DNA of 64,000 nt, taken from the NCBI RefSeq assembly GCF_004795015.1, contig NZ_SSBI01000016.1, positions 1-64,000 of the forward strand. Reading direction: 5' to 3'. Within the stretch, counting starts at the first letter, position 1, and every line of letters starts with the position of its first letter. This document shows, piece by piece, positions 44,058 to 51,651 of this stretch. Under the pieces are notes generated by a model. The model was not told where the DNA came from. It worked only from the letters and a program-made list of their open reading frames with translations, and did no database searches. The stretch is from Streptomyces sp. A1277 (GTDB taxonomy: Bacteria; Actinomycetota; Actinomycetes; Streptomycetales; Streptomycetaceae). The position numbers were made by a program, and so were the translations under genes.

Positions 44058-45302
44058 TCACGGCCCGCCGGTCGATTCCGGCCGTCCCTGGCGCGGCAGC
44101 CCGGGCCCGCCGTCCGCCTCCGAGTCGCAGTACTCGCGCACCGCGCTGGTCCGGGCCACGACCCGGCCCCGGTGCACCACGATCCGGCTGTACGCCAGCG
44201 ACAGCGCCCCGGCGAGCCCTTCCCCGCGTACGGCGAGCAGCTCGGCGGGGAAGCCCGCCTCGACGCGGACCTCGGGGAGCCCCATCACACGCCTGGCGTC
44301 GGCGGAGACCGCCGCGTAGGCGTCCTCGGGGCGCAGCCCGCTCTGCGAGGCCAGCAGGAAGGCGGCCTCCAGCGGGTCGCCGCGCCCCACCGGATTGGCC
44401 GGGTCGCGCAGCGCCCCGCTCCCCGCCGCGACCCGCACCCCGGCCTCGCGCAGCAGCCGTACGGGGGCGGTGCCCCGACCCTCCGTGCCGCAGCAGCCGC
44501 CCTGCGGGAGGCAGGTCACGCCCACCCCGGCGGTGGCCAGCTGAGCGGCGGCGCGGGCGGCCGCGCCGCCGGGGAGGCGGGCGAGGCCGGCGCAGGGGCC
44601 GAGGGTGACCTTCTGGCGCATGCCGCCCGCCATCGCGGCGAGCCGGGCGAGCCGGACGGGGTCGTCGCCGTCCGTGTGCAGATCGACGGGGCAGCCGTGT
44701 TCGGCGGCCACCTCCAGGACTGCTTCCGCGTACCCGGTCGGGTCCGGATCGAGGTCCGGGCAGCCGCCGACCGCGCCGGCGCCCATCTTCACCGCGTCGC
44801 GGAGCATGGCCAGATCGCCCGCGCCGGCGACGCCGGTGAGCAGCCGGGGCACGGCGACCGGGGCCAGGTCGACGAGGCCCCGCAGGGAGCGCCGGGCCTG
44901 GAGGACGGCTTCGAGCGCCGCCAGGCCCTGTATGCCGCCGATCCGTACGTGCGAGCGCAGGGCCGTCGCGCCGTGGCCGAGCTGGAGCAGCGCGGCCTCG
45001 GTGGCGCGCCGCTGGATGGCGTCGGGGTGCTGGGAGGCGGGGCCGGTGCCGCCGGCCGTGAGGGCGGTGTCGCTGTGGGCGTGGGGTTCGGCGGGGGCGG
45101 GGAGCAGCAGGTGGCCGCGCAGGTCCAGCCGGGCGCCGGGGGAGGAGAGGCTGCCGGCGGTGCCGACGGCCTCGATGCGGCCGCCGCAGAGCCGTACGTC
45201 CACGACGCGGCCGTCGGCGAGACGGGCGCCGCAGAGCGTCAGCGGGGAGCCGGCGGCGTCGGCCGCGTGGTCGTCGGGCTGCCGCGGCCGGCTGTCGGGC
45301 AT
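44058..45302 (-). CDS. Amidohydrolase (cytosine deaminase-like)
   Basis: 414 residues of the amidohydrolase superfamily. Metal motif AEPHAHSDTA (HxH) follows an N-terminal beta-sandwich segment (ARLADGRVVDVRLCGGRIEAVG). VDLHTDGDD supplies further ligands, and the late GSGALRDPANPVGRGDPLEAAF matches cytosine deaminase and its relatives. Substrate is likely a cytosine, creatinine or isoguanine-like ring; this cannot be fixed from sequence. Confidence 0.87.
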   Translation of the reverse strand: MPDSRPRQPDDHAADAAGSPLTLCGARLADGRVVDVRLCGGRIEAVGTAGSLSSPGARLDLRGHLLLPAPAEPHAHSDTALTAGGTGPASQHPDAIQRRATEAALLQLGHGATALRSHVRIGGIQGLAALEAVLQARRSLRGLVDLAPVAVPRLLTGVAGAGDLAMLRDAVKMGAGAVGGCPDLDPDPTGYAEAVLEVAAEHGCPVDLHTDGDDPVRLARLAAMAGGMRQKVTLGPCAGLARLPGGAAARAAAQLATAGVGVTCLPQGGCCGTEGRGTAPVRLLREAGVRVAAGSGALRDPANPVGRGDPLEAAFLLASQSGLRPEDAYAAVSADARRVMGLPEVRVEAGFPAELLAVRGEGLAGALSLAYSRIVVHRGRVVARTSAVREYCDSEADGGPGLPRQGRPESTGGP

Positions 45303-45516
45303 CGGGCTCCTGGGAAGCGGGCAAGATCACGCAGAGTGAATAGAGCCTAGGCGCGCGCCCGGCCCCGTTCGCGGAGGAGCGCAATAGTCGTACCGGTGCG
45401 GCCTTGCTGATCAGCGGCGTACGAACGGCCGGAGCGGGGTACGGGGCGGGGTCGGCCCGGGGCTGCGAAACGGATTTGGGCGATCGGCGACCGAGCGTGT
45501 AATGTCTTCATCGCTC

Positions 45517-45589
45517 GCCCCAATAGCTCAGTCGGTAGAGCGTCTCCATGGTAAGGAGAAGGTCTGCGGTTCGATTCCGCATTGGGGCT
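45517..45589 (+). tRNA. tRNA-Thr (GGT)
   Basis: 73-nt tRNA. Anticodon GGT in CCATGGTAAGG. Acceptor GCCCCAA pairs with TTGGGGC, discriminator T. The T arm is TGCGG-TTCGATT-CCGCA. CCA not encoded. Confidence 0.95.
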
Positions 45590-45604
45590 CTGGTGATCGG
45601 GAAA

Positions 45605-45620
45605 CCCCGCTTCGGCGGGG
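45605..45620 (+). terminator. Small hairpin between tRNA-Thr and tRNA-Met
   Basis: CCCCGC-TTCG-GCGGGG tetraloop hairpin 15 nt after tRNA-Thr. It may terminate or direct processing of the tandem tRNA transcript. Confidence 0.5.
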
Positions 45621-45634
45621 GGACTCGTCATCAA

Positions 45635-45707
45635 AGCGGTGTAGCTCAGTCGGTAGAGCAAGCGGCTCATAATCGCTGTGTCACCGGTTCAAGTCCGGTC
45701 ACCGCTA
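45635..45707 (+). tRNA. tRNA-Met (CAT)
   Basis: 73-nt tRNA with anticodon CAT in CTCATAA. Acceptor AGCGGTG pairs with CACCGCT, discriminator A. The paired first acceptor bases (A-T) indicate elongator rather than initiator tRNA. T arm CCGG-TTCAAGT-CCGG. Confidence 0.93.
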
Positions 45708-45795
45708 CTAACAGTAGCCGATTGTGGGGTCGGTCCTTCGATCGGCTACTCTTTTTTGCGTTCATCCGTCCATCGTCCGTCCAAGGAGCACTCAC

Positions 45796-45960
45796 GTGGC
45801 TGCCACCGACGTCCGCCCGAAGATCACGCTGGCCTGCGTGGAGTGCAAGGAGCGGAACTACATCACCAAGAAGAACCGGCGTAACAACCCGGACCGTCTT
45901 GAGATGAAGAAGCACTGCCCGCGCTGCAACTCGCACACCGCGCACCGCGAAACGCGCTGA
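45796..45960 (+). CDS. rpmG: 50S ribosomal protein L33
   Basis: 54 residues from GTG 45796, with AAGGAG upstream. It is the zinc-binding form (C+), with CVEC and CPRC pairs, and the usual [20 protein letters not shown] sequence. It follows tRNA-Thr and tRNA-Met and precedes the HadA/HadB pair, an order I also know from mycobacteria. Confidence 0.97.
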
Positions 45961-45971
45961 AACAGGCTCGT

Positions 45972-46006
45972 ACACGAGGCCGTCCCCTCTGGGGGCGGCC
46001 TCGTGT
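45972..46006 (+). terminator. Terminator after rpmG
   Basis: ACACGAGGCCG-T-CCCC (45972-45987) pairs with GGGGCGGCCTCGTGT (45992-46006) with one bulged base, 11 nt after the rpmG stop. Confidence 0.75.
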
Positions 46007-46078
46007 CGTTGTGCGGGTGTGGCTTTGAATGGGGCTGCACGTCGGCCCAGTCGTCTTTCATCAGGAGGTTGCGAGCTC

Positions 46079-46531
46079 ATGGCGCTCGACCAGTCCTTCG
46101 TGGGGCGGACCTACCCGCCCACCGCGCCGTACGAGGTCGGACGGGAGAAGATCCGCGAGTTCGCCGAGGCCGTGGGCGACGCCCACCCCGCGTACACCGA
46201 CCCCGAGGCCGCCGAGGCACTCGGCCACAGCGATGTGATCGCGCCGCCGACCTTTGTGTTCTCGATCACCTTCAAGGCCGCCGGCCAGGTCATCGAGGAC
46301 CCGCAGCTGGGCCTGGACTACAGCCGGGTGGTGCACGGGGACCAGAAGTTCGCCTACACGCGGCCGGTGCGCGCGGGGGACCGGCTGACGGTCACCTCGA
46401 CGATCGAGGCCGTGAAGTCCATGGCGGGCAACGACATCCTGGACGTCCGCGGCGAGGTCCACGACGAGTCCGGTGAGCACGTCGTGACCGCGTGGACGAA
46501 GCTGGTGGCGCGCGCCGCCGAGGAGGTGTGA
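46079..46531 (+). CDS. MaoC-like (HadA-type) dehydratase subunit
   Basis: 150 residues from ATG 46079, with AGGAGG 9 nt upstream. It is a FAS1-like hot-dog domain of the non-catalytic HadA type: VGREKIREFAEAVGDAHPAY, IAPPTFVFSITF and HGDQKFAYTRPVRAGDRL. In mycobacteria HadA-HadB forms a 3-hydroxyacyl-ACP dehydratase. The two genes share one base (TGATG), so a heterodimer is likely. In Streptomyces its exact lipid substrate is uncertain. Confidence 0.9.
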   Translation: MALDQSFVGRTYPPTAPYEVGREKIREFAEAVGDAHPAYTDPEAAEALGHSDVIAPPTFVFSITFKAAGQVIEDPQLGLDYSRVVHGDQKFAYTRPVRAGDRLTVTSTIEAVKSMAGNDILDVRGEVHDESGEHVVTAWTKLVARAAEEV

Positions 46532-46959
46532 TGACGGCGAAGGTGAGTTACGAGACGGTCGAGGTCGGCACGGAGCTGCCGGCGCGGTCCTTCCCGGTGA
46601 CCCGGGCCACGCTCGTGCAGTACGCGGGCGCCTCGGGCGACTTCAACCCGATCCACTGGAACGAGCGCTTCGCGCGCGAGGTCGGGCTGCCCGATGTGAT
46701 CGCGCACGGCATGTTCACGATGGCGGAGGCGGCCCGGGTGGTCACGGACTGGGCCGGCGACCCGGGCTCGGTCGTCGAGTACGGCGTGCGGTTCACCAAG
46801 CCCGTCGTGGTGCCGGACGACGACAAGGGCGCGCTGATCGAGGTCAGCGGCAAGGTGGGCGCCCTGCTGGACGGCCGGCGGGTGCGCGTCGACCTGACGG
46901 TCATGAGCGACGGCAAGAAGGTGCTGGGCATGTCCCGGGCCGTGGTGCAGCTCGCCTGA
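46531..46959 (+). CDS. MaoC-like (HadB-type) dehydratase, catalytic subunit
   Basis: 142 residues. The hydratase catalytic motif is SGDFNPIHWNERFAREVGLPDVIAHGM with the Asp and His of the R-hydratase family. It removes water from (3R)-hydroxyacyl thioesters. It is coupled to the HadA-like gene and followed by a strong terminator. In mycobacteria a third gene (hadC) follows; none is seen here. Confidence 0.92.
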   Translation: MTAKVSYETVEVGTELPARSFPVTRATLVQYAGASGDFNPIHWNERFAREVGLPDVIAHGMFTMAEAARVVTDWAGDPGSVVEYGVRFTKPVVVPDDDKGALIEVSGKVGALLDGRRVRVDLTVMSDGKKVLGMSRAVVQLA

Positions 46960-46979
46960 GACCACGAGAGTGGCGATGT

Positions 46980-47010
46980 AAGGGGCACGGTCCATGGGGC
47001 CGTGCCCCTT
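46980..47010 (+). terminator. Terminator after the dehydratase pair
   Basis: Perfect 11-bp inverted repeat AAGGGGCACGG (46980-46990) / CCGTGCCCCTT (47000-47010) with a 9-nt loop, 20 bp after the stop. Confidence 0.8.
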
Positions 47011-47037
47011 ACTCGAATCCAGGTTCGCCGGCCCGCT

Positions 47038-47066
47038 TGACTAAGTTAGTGATTGAGTACTAACTT
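47038..47066 (+). promoter_or_regulatory. Promoter and TetR operator upstream of the 47073 regulator
   Basis: TTGACT (47038-47043) and TAACTT (47061-47066 region) with about a 17-18-bp spacer form a promoter whose start would fall close to the ATG at 47073. Between and over them lies the perfect inverted repeat AAGTTAGT-N8-ACTAACTT (47043-47066), core GTTAGT-N8-ACTAAC (47045-47064). The same core occurs before the MFS gene at 47673. Confidence 0.75.
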
Positions 47067-47072
47067 ATCGGC

Positions 47073-47630
47073 ATGGCAAGGATGAGTGCAGATGAGCGAC
47101 GCGAGAGCGTCATCCGGGCGGCGATCACCGAGTTCGCCCGCGGTGGGTACAGCGCCACGTCCACCGAGGCGATCGCCAAGCGCGTGGGTGTCTCGCAGCC
47201 GTACCTCTTCCGCCTCTTCCCCAACAAGGAGGCGATGTTCCTCGCGGCCTCCGAGCGCTGCTTCGCGGAGACCCGGAAGGTCTTCGCGGAGGCGGCCGAG
47301 GGGCTGGAGGGCGAAGAGGCGCTCCACTCCATGGCGAGGGCCTACCAGCGGCTGATCGCCGACGACCCCGACAAGCTGCTGATGCAGATGCAGGTGTACG
47401 CGGCCGTCGCCGCCGCGGAGGCGGCCGGCGACCGTGGGTTCGGCGAGTCGGTGCGGGCCGGCTGGGTGGATCTCTTCGACTCGGTCAACCTCGCGCTCGG
47501 CGCCGATGTGGACGAGGCCACCACCTTCCTCGCGTACGGCATGCTCGCCAACACCCTGACTGCGCTCGGCTTCCCGGCCGGTCACCGGATGTGGTCCGGT
47601 TTCTACGCCTCGGCCCGGCCGGTCACCTGA
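47073..47630 (+). CDS. TetR family regulator of the adjacent efflux pump
   Basis: 185 residues from ATG 47073. The helix-turn-helix is TSTEAIAKRVGVSQPYLFRLF at about 30-50, followed by an all-helical ligand domain. An exact operator (GTTAGT-N8-ACTAAC) covers its promoter and a second copy precedes the MFS gene 78 bp downstream of its stop, so it most likely represses both. Predicted transcript is leaderless. Confidence 0.93.
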   Translation: MARMSADERRESVIRAAITEFARGGYSATSTEAIAKRVGVSQPYLFRLFPNKEAMFLAASERCFAETRKVFAEAAEGLEGEEALHSMARAYQRLIADDPDKLLMQMQVYAAVAAAEAAGDRGFGESVRAGWVDLFDSVNLALGADVDEATTFLAYGMLANTLTALGFPAGHRMWSGFYASARPVT

Positions 47631-47672
47631 AACAGTGCGACCCGGGTTCGGCCCGGTTTTCTGCCCGAAGAA

Positions 47673-47692
47673 GTTAGTAATGAATAACTAAC
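47673..47692 (+). promoter_or_regulatory. TetR operator upstream of the MFS gene
   Basis: GTTAGT-N8-ACTAAC, identical in both half-sites and spacing to the site at 47045-47064, located 16 bp before the GTG start of the MFS transporter. Confidence 0.75.
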
Positions 47693-47707
47693 CCTCCAGG
47701 GGGAGCA

Positions 47708-49162
47708 GTGAACCAGCACACGACAGGCCGCGCGGGAGCGGCCTGGGCCCTCGTCATCACCAGCGTCGCCGGATTCATGGCGGCCCTCGACAACCTCGTC
47801 GTCACCACCGCCCTGCCGTCCATCCGCGAAAGCCTCGGCGGAGAGATGGAGGAGCTGGAGTGGACGGTCAACGCCTACACGCTCACCTTCGCGGTCCTGC
47901 TGATGTTCGGTGCCGCCCTCGGTGACCGCTTCGGCCGCCGCCGGCTCTTCCTCGCCGGACTCACCGTCTTCACCGGCGCGTCAGCCGCGGCCGCCCTCTC
48001 GCCCGGGATCAACGAACTCATCGCCTTCCGCGCGGTCCAGGGCGTCGGCGCCGCGATCATGATGCCGCTCACGCTCACCCTGCTCACGGCCGCCGTGGAA
48101 CCCGCCCGCCGGGGCATGGCGCTGGGCATCTTCAGCGCCGCGACCGGCCTCGCCGTGGCCAGCGGACCGCTGATCGGCGGCAGCCTCACCGAGCACATCT
48201 CCTGGCAGTGGATCTTCTGGCTCAACGTGCCGATCGGCCTGCTCCTGCTGCCGCTCGCCCGCTTCCGCCTGGCGGAGTCCTACGCCCCCGGCGCCCGGCT
48301 CGACATCCCCGGCACCCTTCTGGTCAGCGGCGGACTCTTCGGCGTCGTCTACGGCCTCGTCAACGCCAACTCCGACGGCTGGACCAGCCCCACGGTCCTG
48401 ACCTCCCTCATCGCCGGCACCGCGCTGATCGGCGGCTTCATCCACCACGGCTTCCGCGCCAAGAAGCCGATGCTGCCCATGCGCCTCTTCCGCGACCGCG
48501 GCTTCTTCGGGATCAACGTCTCCAGCATGCTGATGTACCTCGGGATGTTCGGCTCGATCTTCCTGCTCAGCCAGTACCTCCAGGGGGTCCTGGGCTACTC
48601 GCCCACCGAGGCCGGACTGCGGATGCTGCCCTGGACCGGGATGCCGATGCTCGTGGCGCCCGTCGCCGGAATGCTCTCCGACCGGTTCGGCGGCCGCCCG
48701 GTGGTCGTGACGGGTCTCGCCCTCCAGGCGGCCGGCCTCGGCCTGTTCGCCATGGCCATCGCCCCGGACGCCTCCTACGTCTCGCAGCTGCCCGGACTGA
48801 TCACCGGCGGCATCGGCATGGCCCTGTACTTCGCCCCCGCCGCCAGCCTGGTCATGTCCAGCGTCCGCCCCGGCGAACAGGGCATCGCCTCCGGCGCCAA
48901 CAACGCCCTGCGCGAGGTCGGCGGCGCCCTCGGGGTCGCCGTGCTCGCCACCGTCTTCTCCTCGCAGGGCGGCATCGGCTCCGCGCAGTCCTTCACCGAC
49001 GGGACGGTCCCGGCGGTCTGGATCGGCTCCGCAGTGGTCGCCCTGGCCGCGCTCGTCGCCCTGATGATCCCGGGCCGCCGCGCCGCCGGGACGCCCGAAC
49101 CGGCCACGGAGACGGTGCGGGCCCCGGAGCCGGCCGAGGAGCCGGTCTCCGTACCCGCCTGA
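47708..49162 (+). CDS. MFS drug efflux transporter (DHA2, 14-helix)
   Basis: 484 residues from GTG 47708 with AGGGGGAG upstream. About 14 membrane helices. DHA2 features are AALDNLVVTTALPSIRESLG (motif D1), GDRFGRRRLFLAG (motif A), RAVQGVGAAIMMPLTLTLL and TGLAVASGPLIGGSLTEHISWQWIFWLNVPIG (motif C). It should export a hydrophobic drug or secondary metabolite with proton antiport. Regulation by the adjacent TetR protein is strongly indicated by the shared operator. Confidence 0.94.
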   Translation: MNQHTTGRAGAAWALVITSVAGFMAALDNLVVTTALPSIRESLGGEMEELEWTVNAYTLTFAVLLMFGAALGDRFGRRRLFLAGLTVFTGASAAAALSPGINELIAFRAVQGVGAAIMMPLTLTLLTAAVEPARRGMALGIFSAATGLAVASGPLIGGSLTEHISWQWIFWLNVPIGLLLLPLARFRLAESYAPGARLDIPGTLLVSGGLFGVVYGLVNANSDGWTSPTVLTSLIAGTALIGGFIHHGFRAKKPMLPMRLFRDRGFFGINVSSMLMYLGMFGSIFLLSQYLQGVLGYSPTEAGLRMLPWTGMPMLVAPVAGMLSDRFGGRPVVVTGLALQAAGLGLFAMAIAPDASYVSQLPGLITGGIGMALYFAPAASLVMSSVRPGEQGIASGANNALREVGGALGVAVLATVFSSQGGIGSAQSFTDGTVPAVWIGSAVVALAALVALMIPGRRAAGTPEPATETVRAPEPAEEPVSVPA

Positions 49163-49178
49163 GCCGGCCACACACCCG

Positions 49179-49223
49179 GTACGGTCCGTGGCCCCGCCCG
49201 AGCGGCGGGGCCACGGACCGTAC
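49179..49223 (+). terminator. Strong terminator between MFS and murB
   Basis: Perfect 20-bp stem (49179-49198 with 49204-49223) and 5-nt loop. Its last bases form part of a TACTCT -10-like hexamer (49221-49226) before murB, so terminator and murB promoter overlap. Confidence 0.85.
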
Positions 49224-49236
49224 TCTTGTCCCCGTG
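49221..49236 (+). promoter_or_regulatory. Putative leaderless murB promoter -10
   Basis: TACTCT at 49221-49226 lies 7 nt before the GTG of murB, so transcription would begin at or next to the start codon. No ribosome site precedes the GTG, which fits. The -35 would fall inside the terminator stem. Confidence 0.45.
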
Positions 49237-50289
49237 CAGGAACTCCACGACGCGCCCCTCGCCCCCCTGACCACCTTCCGGCTCGGCGGCCCCGCCACCC
49301 GCCTCCTGACCGCCACGACGGACGCCGAGGTGGTCGAGGCCGTGCGGGAGGCCGACGACAGCGGCACCCCGCTCCTGATCATCGGTGGCGGCAGCAACCT
49401 GGTCATCGGGGACAAGGGCTTCGAGGGCACCGCCCTGCGCATCGCCACCAAGGGCTTCGTGCTCGACGGCGCCTCCCTCGAACTGGCCGCGGGCGAGACC
49501 TGGACCGACGCCGTCGCCCGCACCGTGGACGCCGGCCTCGCGGGCCTCGAATGCCTGGCCGGAATCCCCGGCTCGGCCGGCGCCACCCCCATCCAGAACG
49601 TCGGCGCGTACGGGCAGGAGGTGTCGTCCACCATCACGGAGGTCGTCGCCTACGACCGGCGGACCCGCGAGACCGTCACCCTCCCGAACTCCGAGTGCGC
49701 GTTCTCCTACCGGCACAGCCGCTTCAAAGCCGAACCCGACCGGTACGCGGTGCTGCGCGTCCGCTTCGGCCTGGAGGAGTCCGGCGGCCTGTCCGCGCCG
49801 CTGAAGTACCCCGAAACCGCGCGTGCCATGGGCGTCGAGGAGGGCGAACGCGTTCCCGCGGCCGCCGCCCGCGAAACCGTGCTGCGGCTGCGCGCCGGCA
49901 AGGGCATGGTGCTCGACCCCGAGGACCACGACACCTGGTCGGCCGGGTCCTTCTTCACCAACCCGATCCTGGACCAGGCCGAGTTCGACGCCTTCCTGGC
50001 CCGGGTCGCGGACCGGCTCGGCCCCGGCGTGACGCCCCCCGCCTTCCCGGCCGGCGAGGGCCGCACCAAGACCTCCGCGGCCTGGCTCATCGACCGGGCC
50101 GGCTTCACCAAGGGCTACGGCACCGGGCCCGCCCGTATCTCCACCAAGCACACGCTCGCCCTCACCAACCGGGGCGCGGCCACCACCGAAGACCTGCTGG
50201 CCCTGGCCCGTGAGGTCGTCGCCGGGGTCCACGCGGCCTTCGGCGTCACCCTCGTCAACGAACCGGTGACCGTGGGCGTGAGCCTGTAG
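49234..50289 (+). CDS. murB: UDP-N-acetylmuramate dehydrogenase
   Basis: 351 residues from GTG 49234. FAD-binding segments are GGGSNLVIGD (51-60) and LAGIPGSAGATPIQNVGAYG (108-127). SYRHSRF (158-164) with Tyr159 and Arg160, and the catalytic Ser239 in AGSFFTNP, identify MurB. It reduces enolpyruvyl-UDP-GlcNAc to UDP-MurNAc, the second step of peptidoglycan precursor synthesis, using NADPH in the cytosol. The upstream frame to 48208 is antisense/overlap noise. Confidence 0.96.
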   Translation: MQELHDAPLAPLTTFRLGGPATRLLTATTDAEVVEAVREADDSGTPLLIIGGGSNLVIGDKGFEGTALRIATKGFVLDGASLELAAGETWTDAVARTVDAGLAGLECLAGIPGSAGATPIQNVGAYGQEVSSTITEVVAYDRRTRETVTLPNSECAFSYRHSRFKAEPDRYAVLRVRFGLEESGGLSAPLKYPETARAMGVEEGERVPAAAARETVLRLRAGKGMVLDPEDHDTWSAGSFFTNPILDQAEFDAFLARVADRLGPGVTPPAFPAGEGRTKTSAAWLIDRAGFTKGYGTGPARISTKHTLALTNRGAATTEDLLALAREVVAGVHAAFGVTLVNEPVTVGVSL

Positions 50290-50307
50290 GGGCTGCGGGC
50301 GCGGCGC

Positions 50308-50943
50308 TCAGTACGCCACGCCGACGCCCTGCTTCACCGTCGCCGGGTCGTCGGTCAGCGCCAGCATCGCGTGCGCCACGTCGGCCCGGGAGATGGACCG
50401 GCCGCTGCGCGGATTGCCGCCGACGACCGTCCGGTAGGTGCCCGTCAGCGGGCCGTTCGTCAGCTTCGGCGGGCGCACCGACGTCCAGTCGGTGGCGGAG
50501 GCCGCCAACGCCGCCTCCATCGCGGTGAGATCCGCGTACACCTCCTTGAGGACCGCGCCGATCACCGAGCGCACCAACCGGTCGAGCAGCGGGTCGTCGG
50601 CGGGCTTCGGGGCGACCGGGGCGGCGCTGACCACGAGCAGGCGCCGGGTGCCCTCCGCCTCCATGGCCGTCAGCACGGCGCGGGTCAGCCGCTCGGCGAT
50701 CCCGTCGGCCCTGCGGCCCCTGGACCCGAGGCCGGAGAGGACCGCGTCGCGGCCCGCCACCGCCTCGCGCAGCGCCTCCGGGTCGTCGATCCGGGCCGCG
50801 GTGTGCACCGTGACGTCCGAGAGGGGCACCGCGAGCCGTGCGGGATCGCGGACCACCGCCGTCACCTCGTGCCCCGCCGCCACCGCCTGGCGGACGATCT
50901 CCTGCCCGATACCGCCCGTCGCACCGAACACCGTGAGCTTCAT
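50308..50943 (-). CDS. NAD(P)-binding reductase (NmrA/YwnB-like), TetR-regulated
   Basis: 211 residues from ATG 50943 with AGGAGGGG upstream. Nucleotide motif FGATGGIGQEIV at 6-17, RRLLVVSAAPV, and TDWTSVRPPKLTNGPLTG. Function is unknown, probably a stress-linked quinone or aldehyde reductase. It is divergent from the TetR gene at 51031, with two matching operators in the 87-bp gap, which indicates repression by that regulator. Confidence 0.88.
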   Translation of the reverse strand: MKLTVFGATGGIGQEIVRQAVAAGHEVTAVVRDPARLAVPLSDVTVHTAARIDDPEALREAVAGRDAVLSGLGSRGRRADGIAERLTRAVLTAMEAEGTRRLLVVSAAPVAPKPADDPLLDRLVRSVIGAVLKEVYADLTAMEAALAASATDWTSVRPPKLTNGPLTGTYRTVVGGNPRSGRSISRADVAHAMLALTDDPATVKQGVGVAY

Positions 50944-50963
50944 GGCATGCCCCTCCTGGGTGG

Positions 50964-51002
50964 GTAAGTATTCACTCACCCCTAGAGTGAGTGGGTACTC
51001 AC
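50964..51002. promoter_or_regulatory. Two TetR operators in the divergent promoter region
   Basis: GTAAGT-ATTC-ACTCAC (50964-50979) and GTGAGT-GGGT-ACTCAC (50987-51002), both of the form GTGAGT-N4-ACTCAC, with centres 23 bp apart. They also form one larger imperfect palindrome. They lie between the reductase (minus) and TetR (plus) start codons. Confidence 0.7.
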
Positions 51003-51030
51003 CCACCCGTCAAGCCTCGTTGGAGCGCAC

Positions 51031-51630
51031 ATGGAGCAGAAGCCGGCCCGCGCCCGCCTCATCGACGCCGCCCACCAGCTCATGCACACCAAGGGCCTGG
51101 CCCGGACCACCACCAAGGAGATCGCCAAGGCGGCCGGCTGCTCGGAGGCCGCGCTCTACAAGCACTTCCTCAGCAAGGAAGAGCTCTTCGTGGTCGTCCT
51201 GCAGGAACGGCTCCCCAAGGTCGACCTGCGCAAGCTCATCGCCGACCCGGGCGCGGGAGAGCGCTCGGTCGAGGAGAACCTCACCGCCATCGCCCGCCAG
51301 GCCGCCCTGTTCTACGAGCAGAGCTTCCCGATCGCCGCGTCCCTGTACGCCGAACCGAGGCTCAAGGAACGCCACGACGCGGCCATGCGCGAGCTGGGCA
51401 CAGGGCCCCACCTGCCCATCCGCGGCGTGGCCACCTATCTGCGGGCCGAACAGACCGCGGGCCGGGTACCGGCCGACGCCGACACCTACGCGGCCGCCTC
51501 CCTGCTGATGGGGGCCTGCGCCCAGCGGGCCTTCGCCTACGACGCCACGGAGACCGGCGAACCGCCCCAGTCGCTCGACGCCTTCGCCGCGTCCCTCGCC
51601 CGGACCCTGCTGCGCGGCCTCGGCCAGTAG
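51031..51630 (+). CDS. TetR family regulator (divergent from reductase)
   Basis: 199 residues from ATG 51031. Helix-turn-helix ARTTTKEIAKAAGCSEAALYKHF at about 25-47. The ligand domain is all helical, and the C-terminal part resembles TetR_C_11/33 types. Operators in the shared promoter suggest autoregulation and control of the reductase. Inducer unknown. Confidence 0.92.
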   Translation: MEQKPARARLIDAAHQLMHTKGLARTTTKEIAKAAGCSEAALYKHFLSKEELFVVVLQERLPKVDLRKLIADPGAGERSVEENLTAIARQAALFYEQSFPIAASLYAEPRLKERHDAAMRELGTGPHLPIRGVATYLRAEQTAGRVPADADTYAAASLLMGACAQRAFAYDATETGEPPQSLDAFAASLARTLLRGLGQ

Positions 51631-51651
51631 CCGGGGCCGGGCTCCGGAGCC

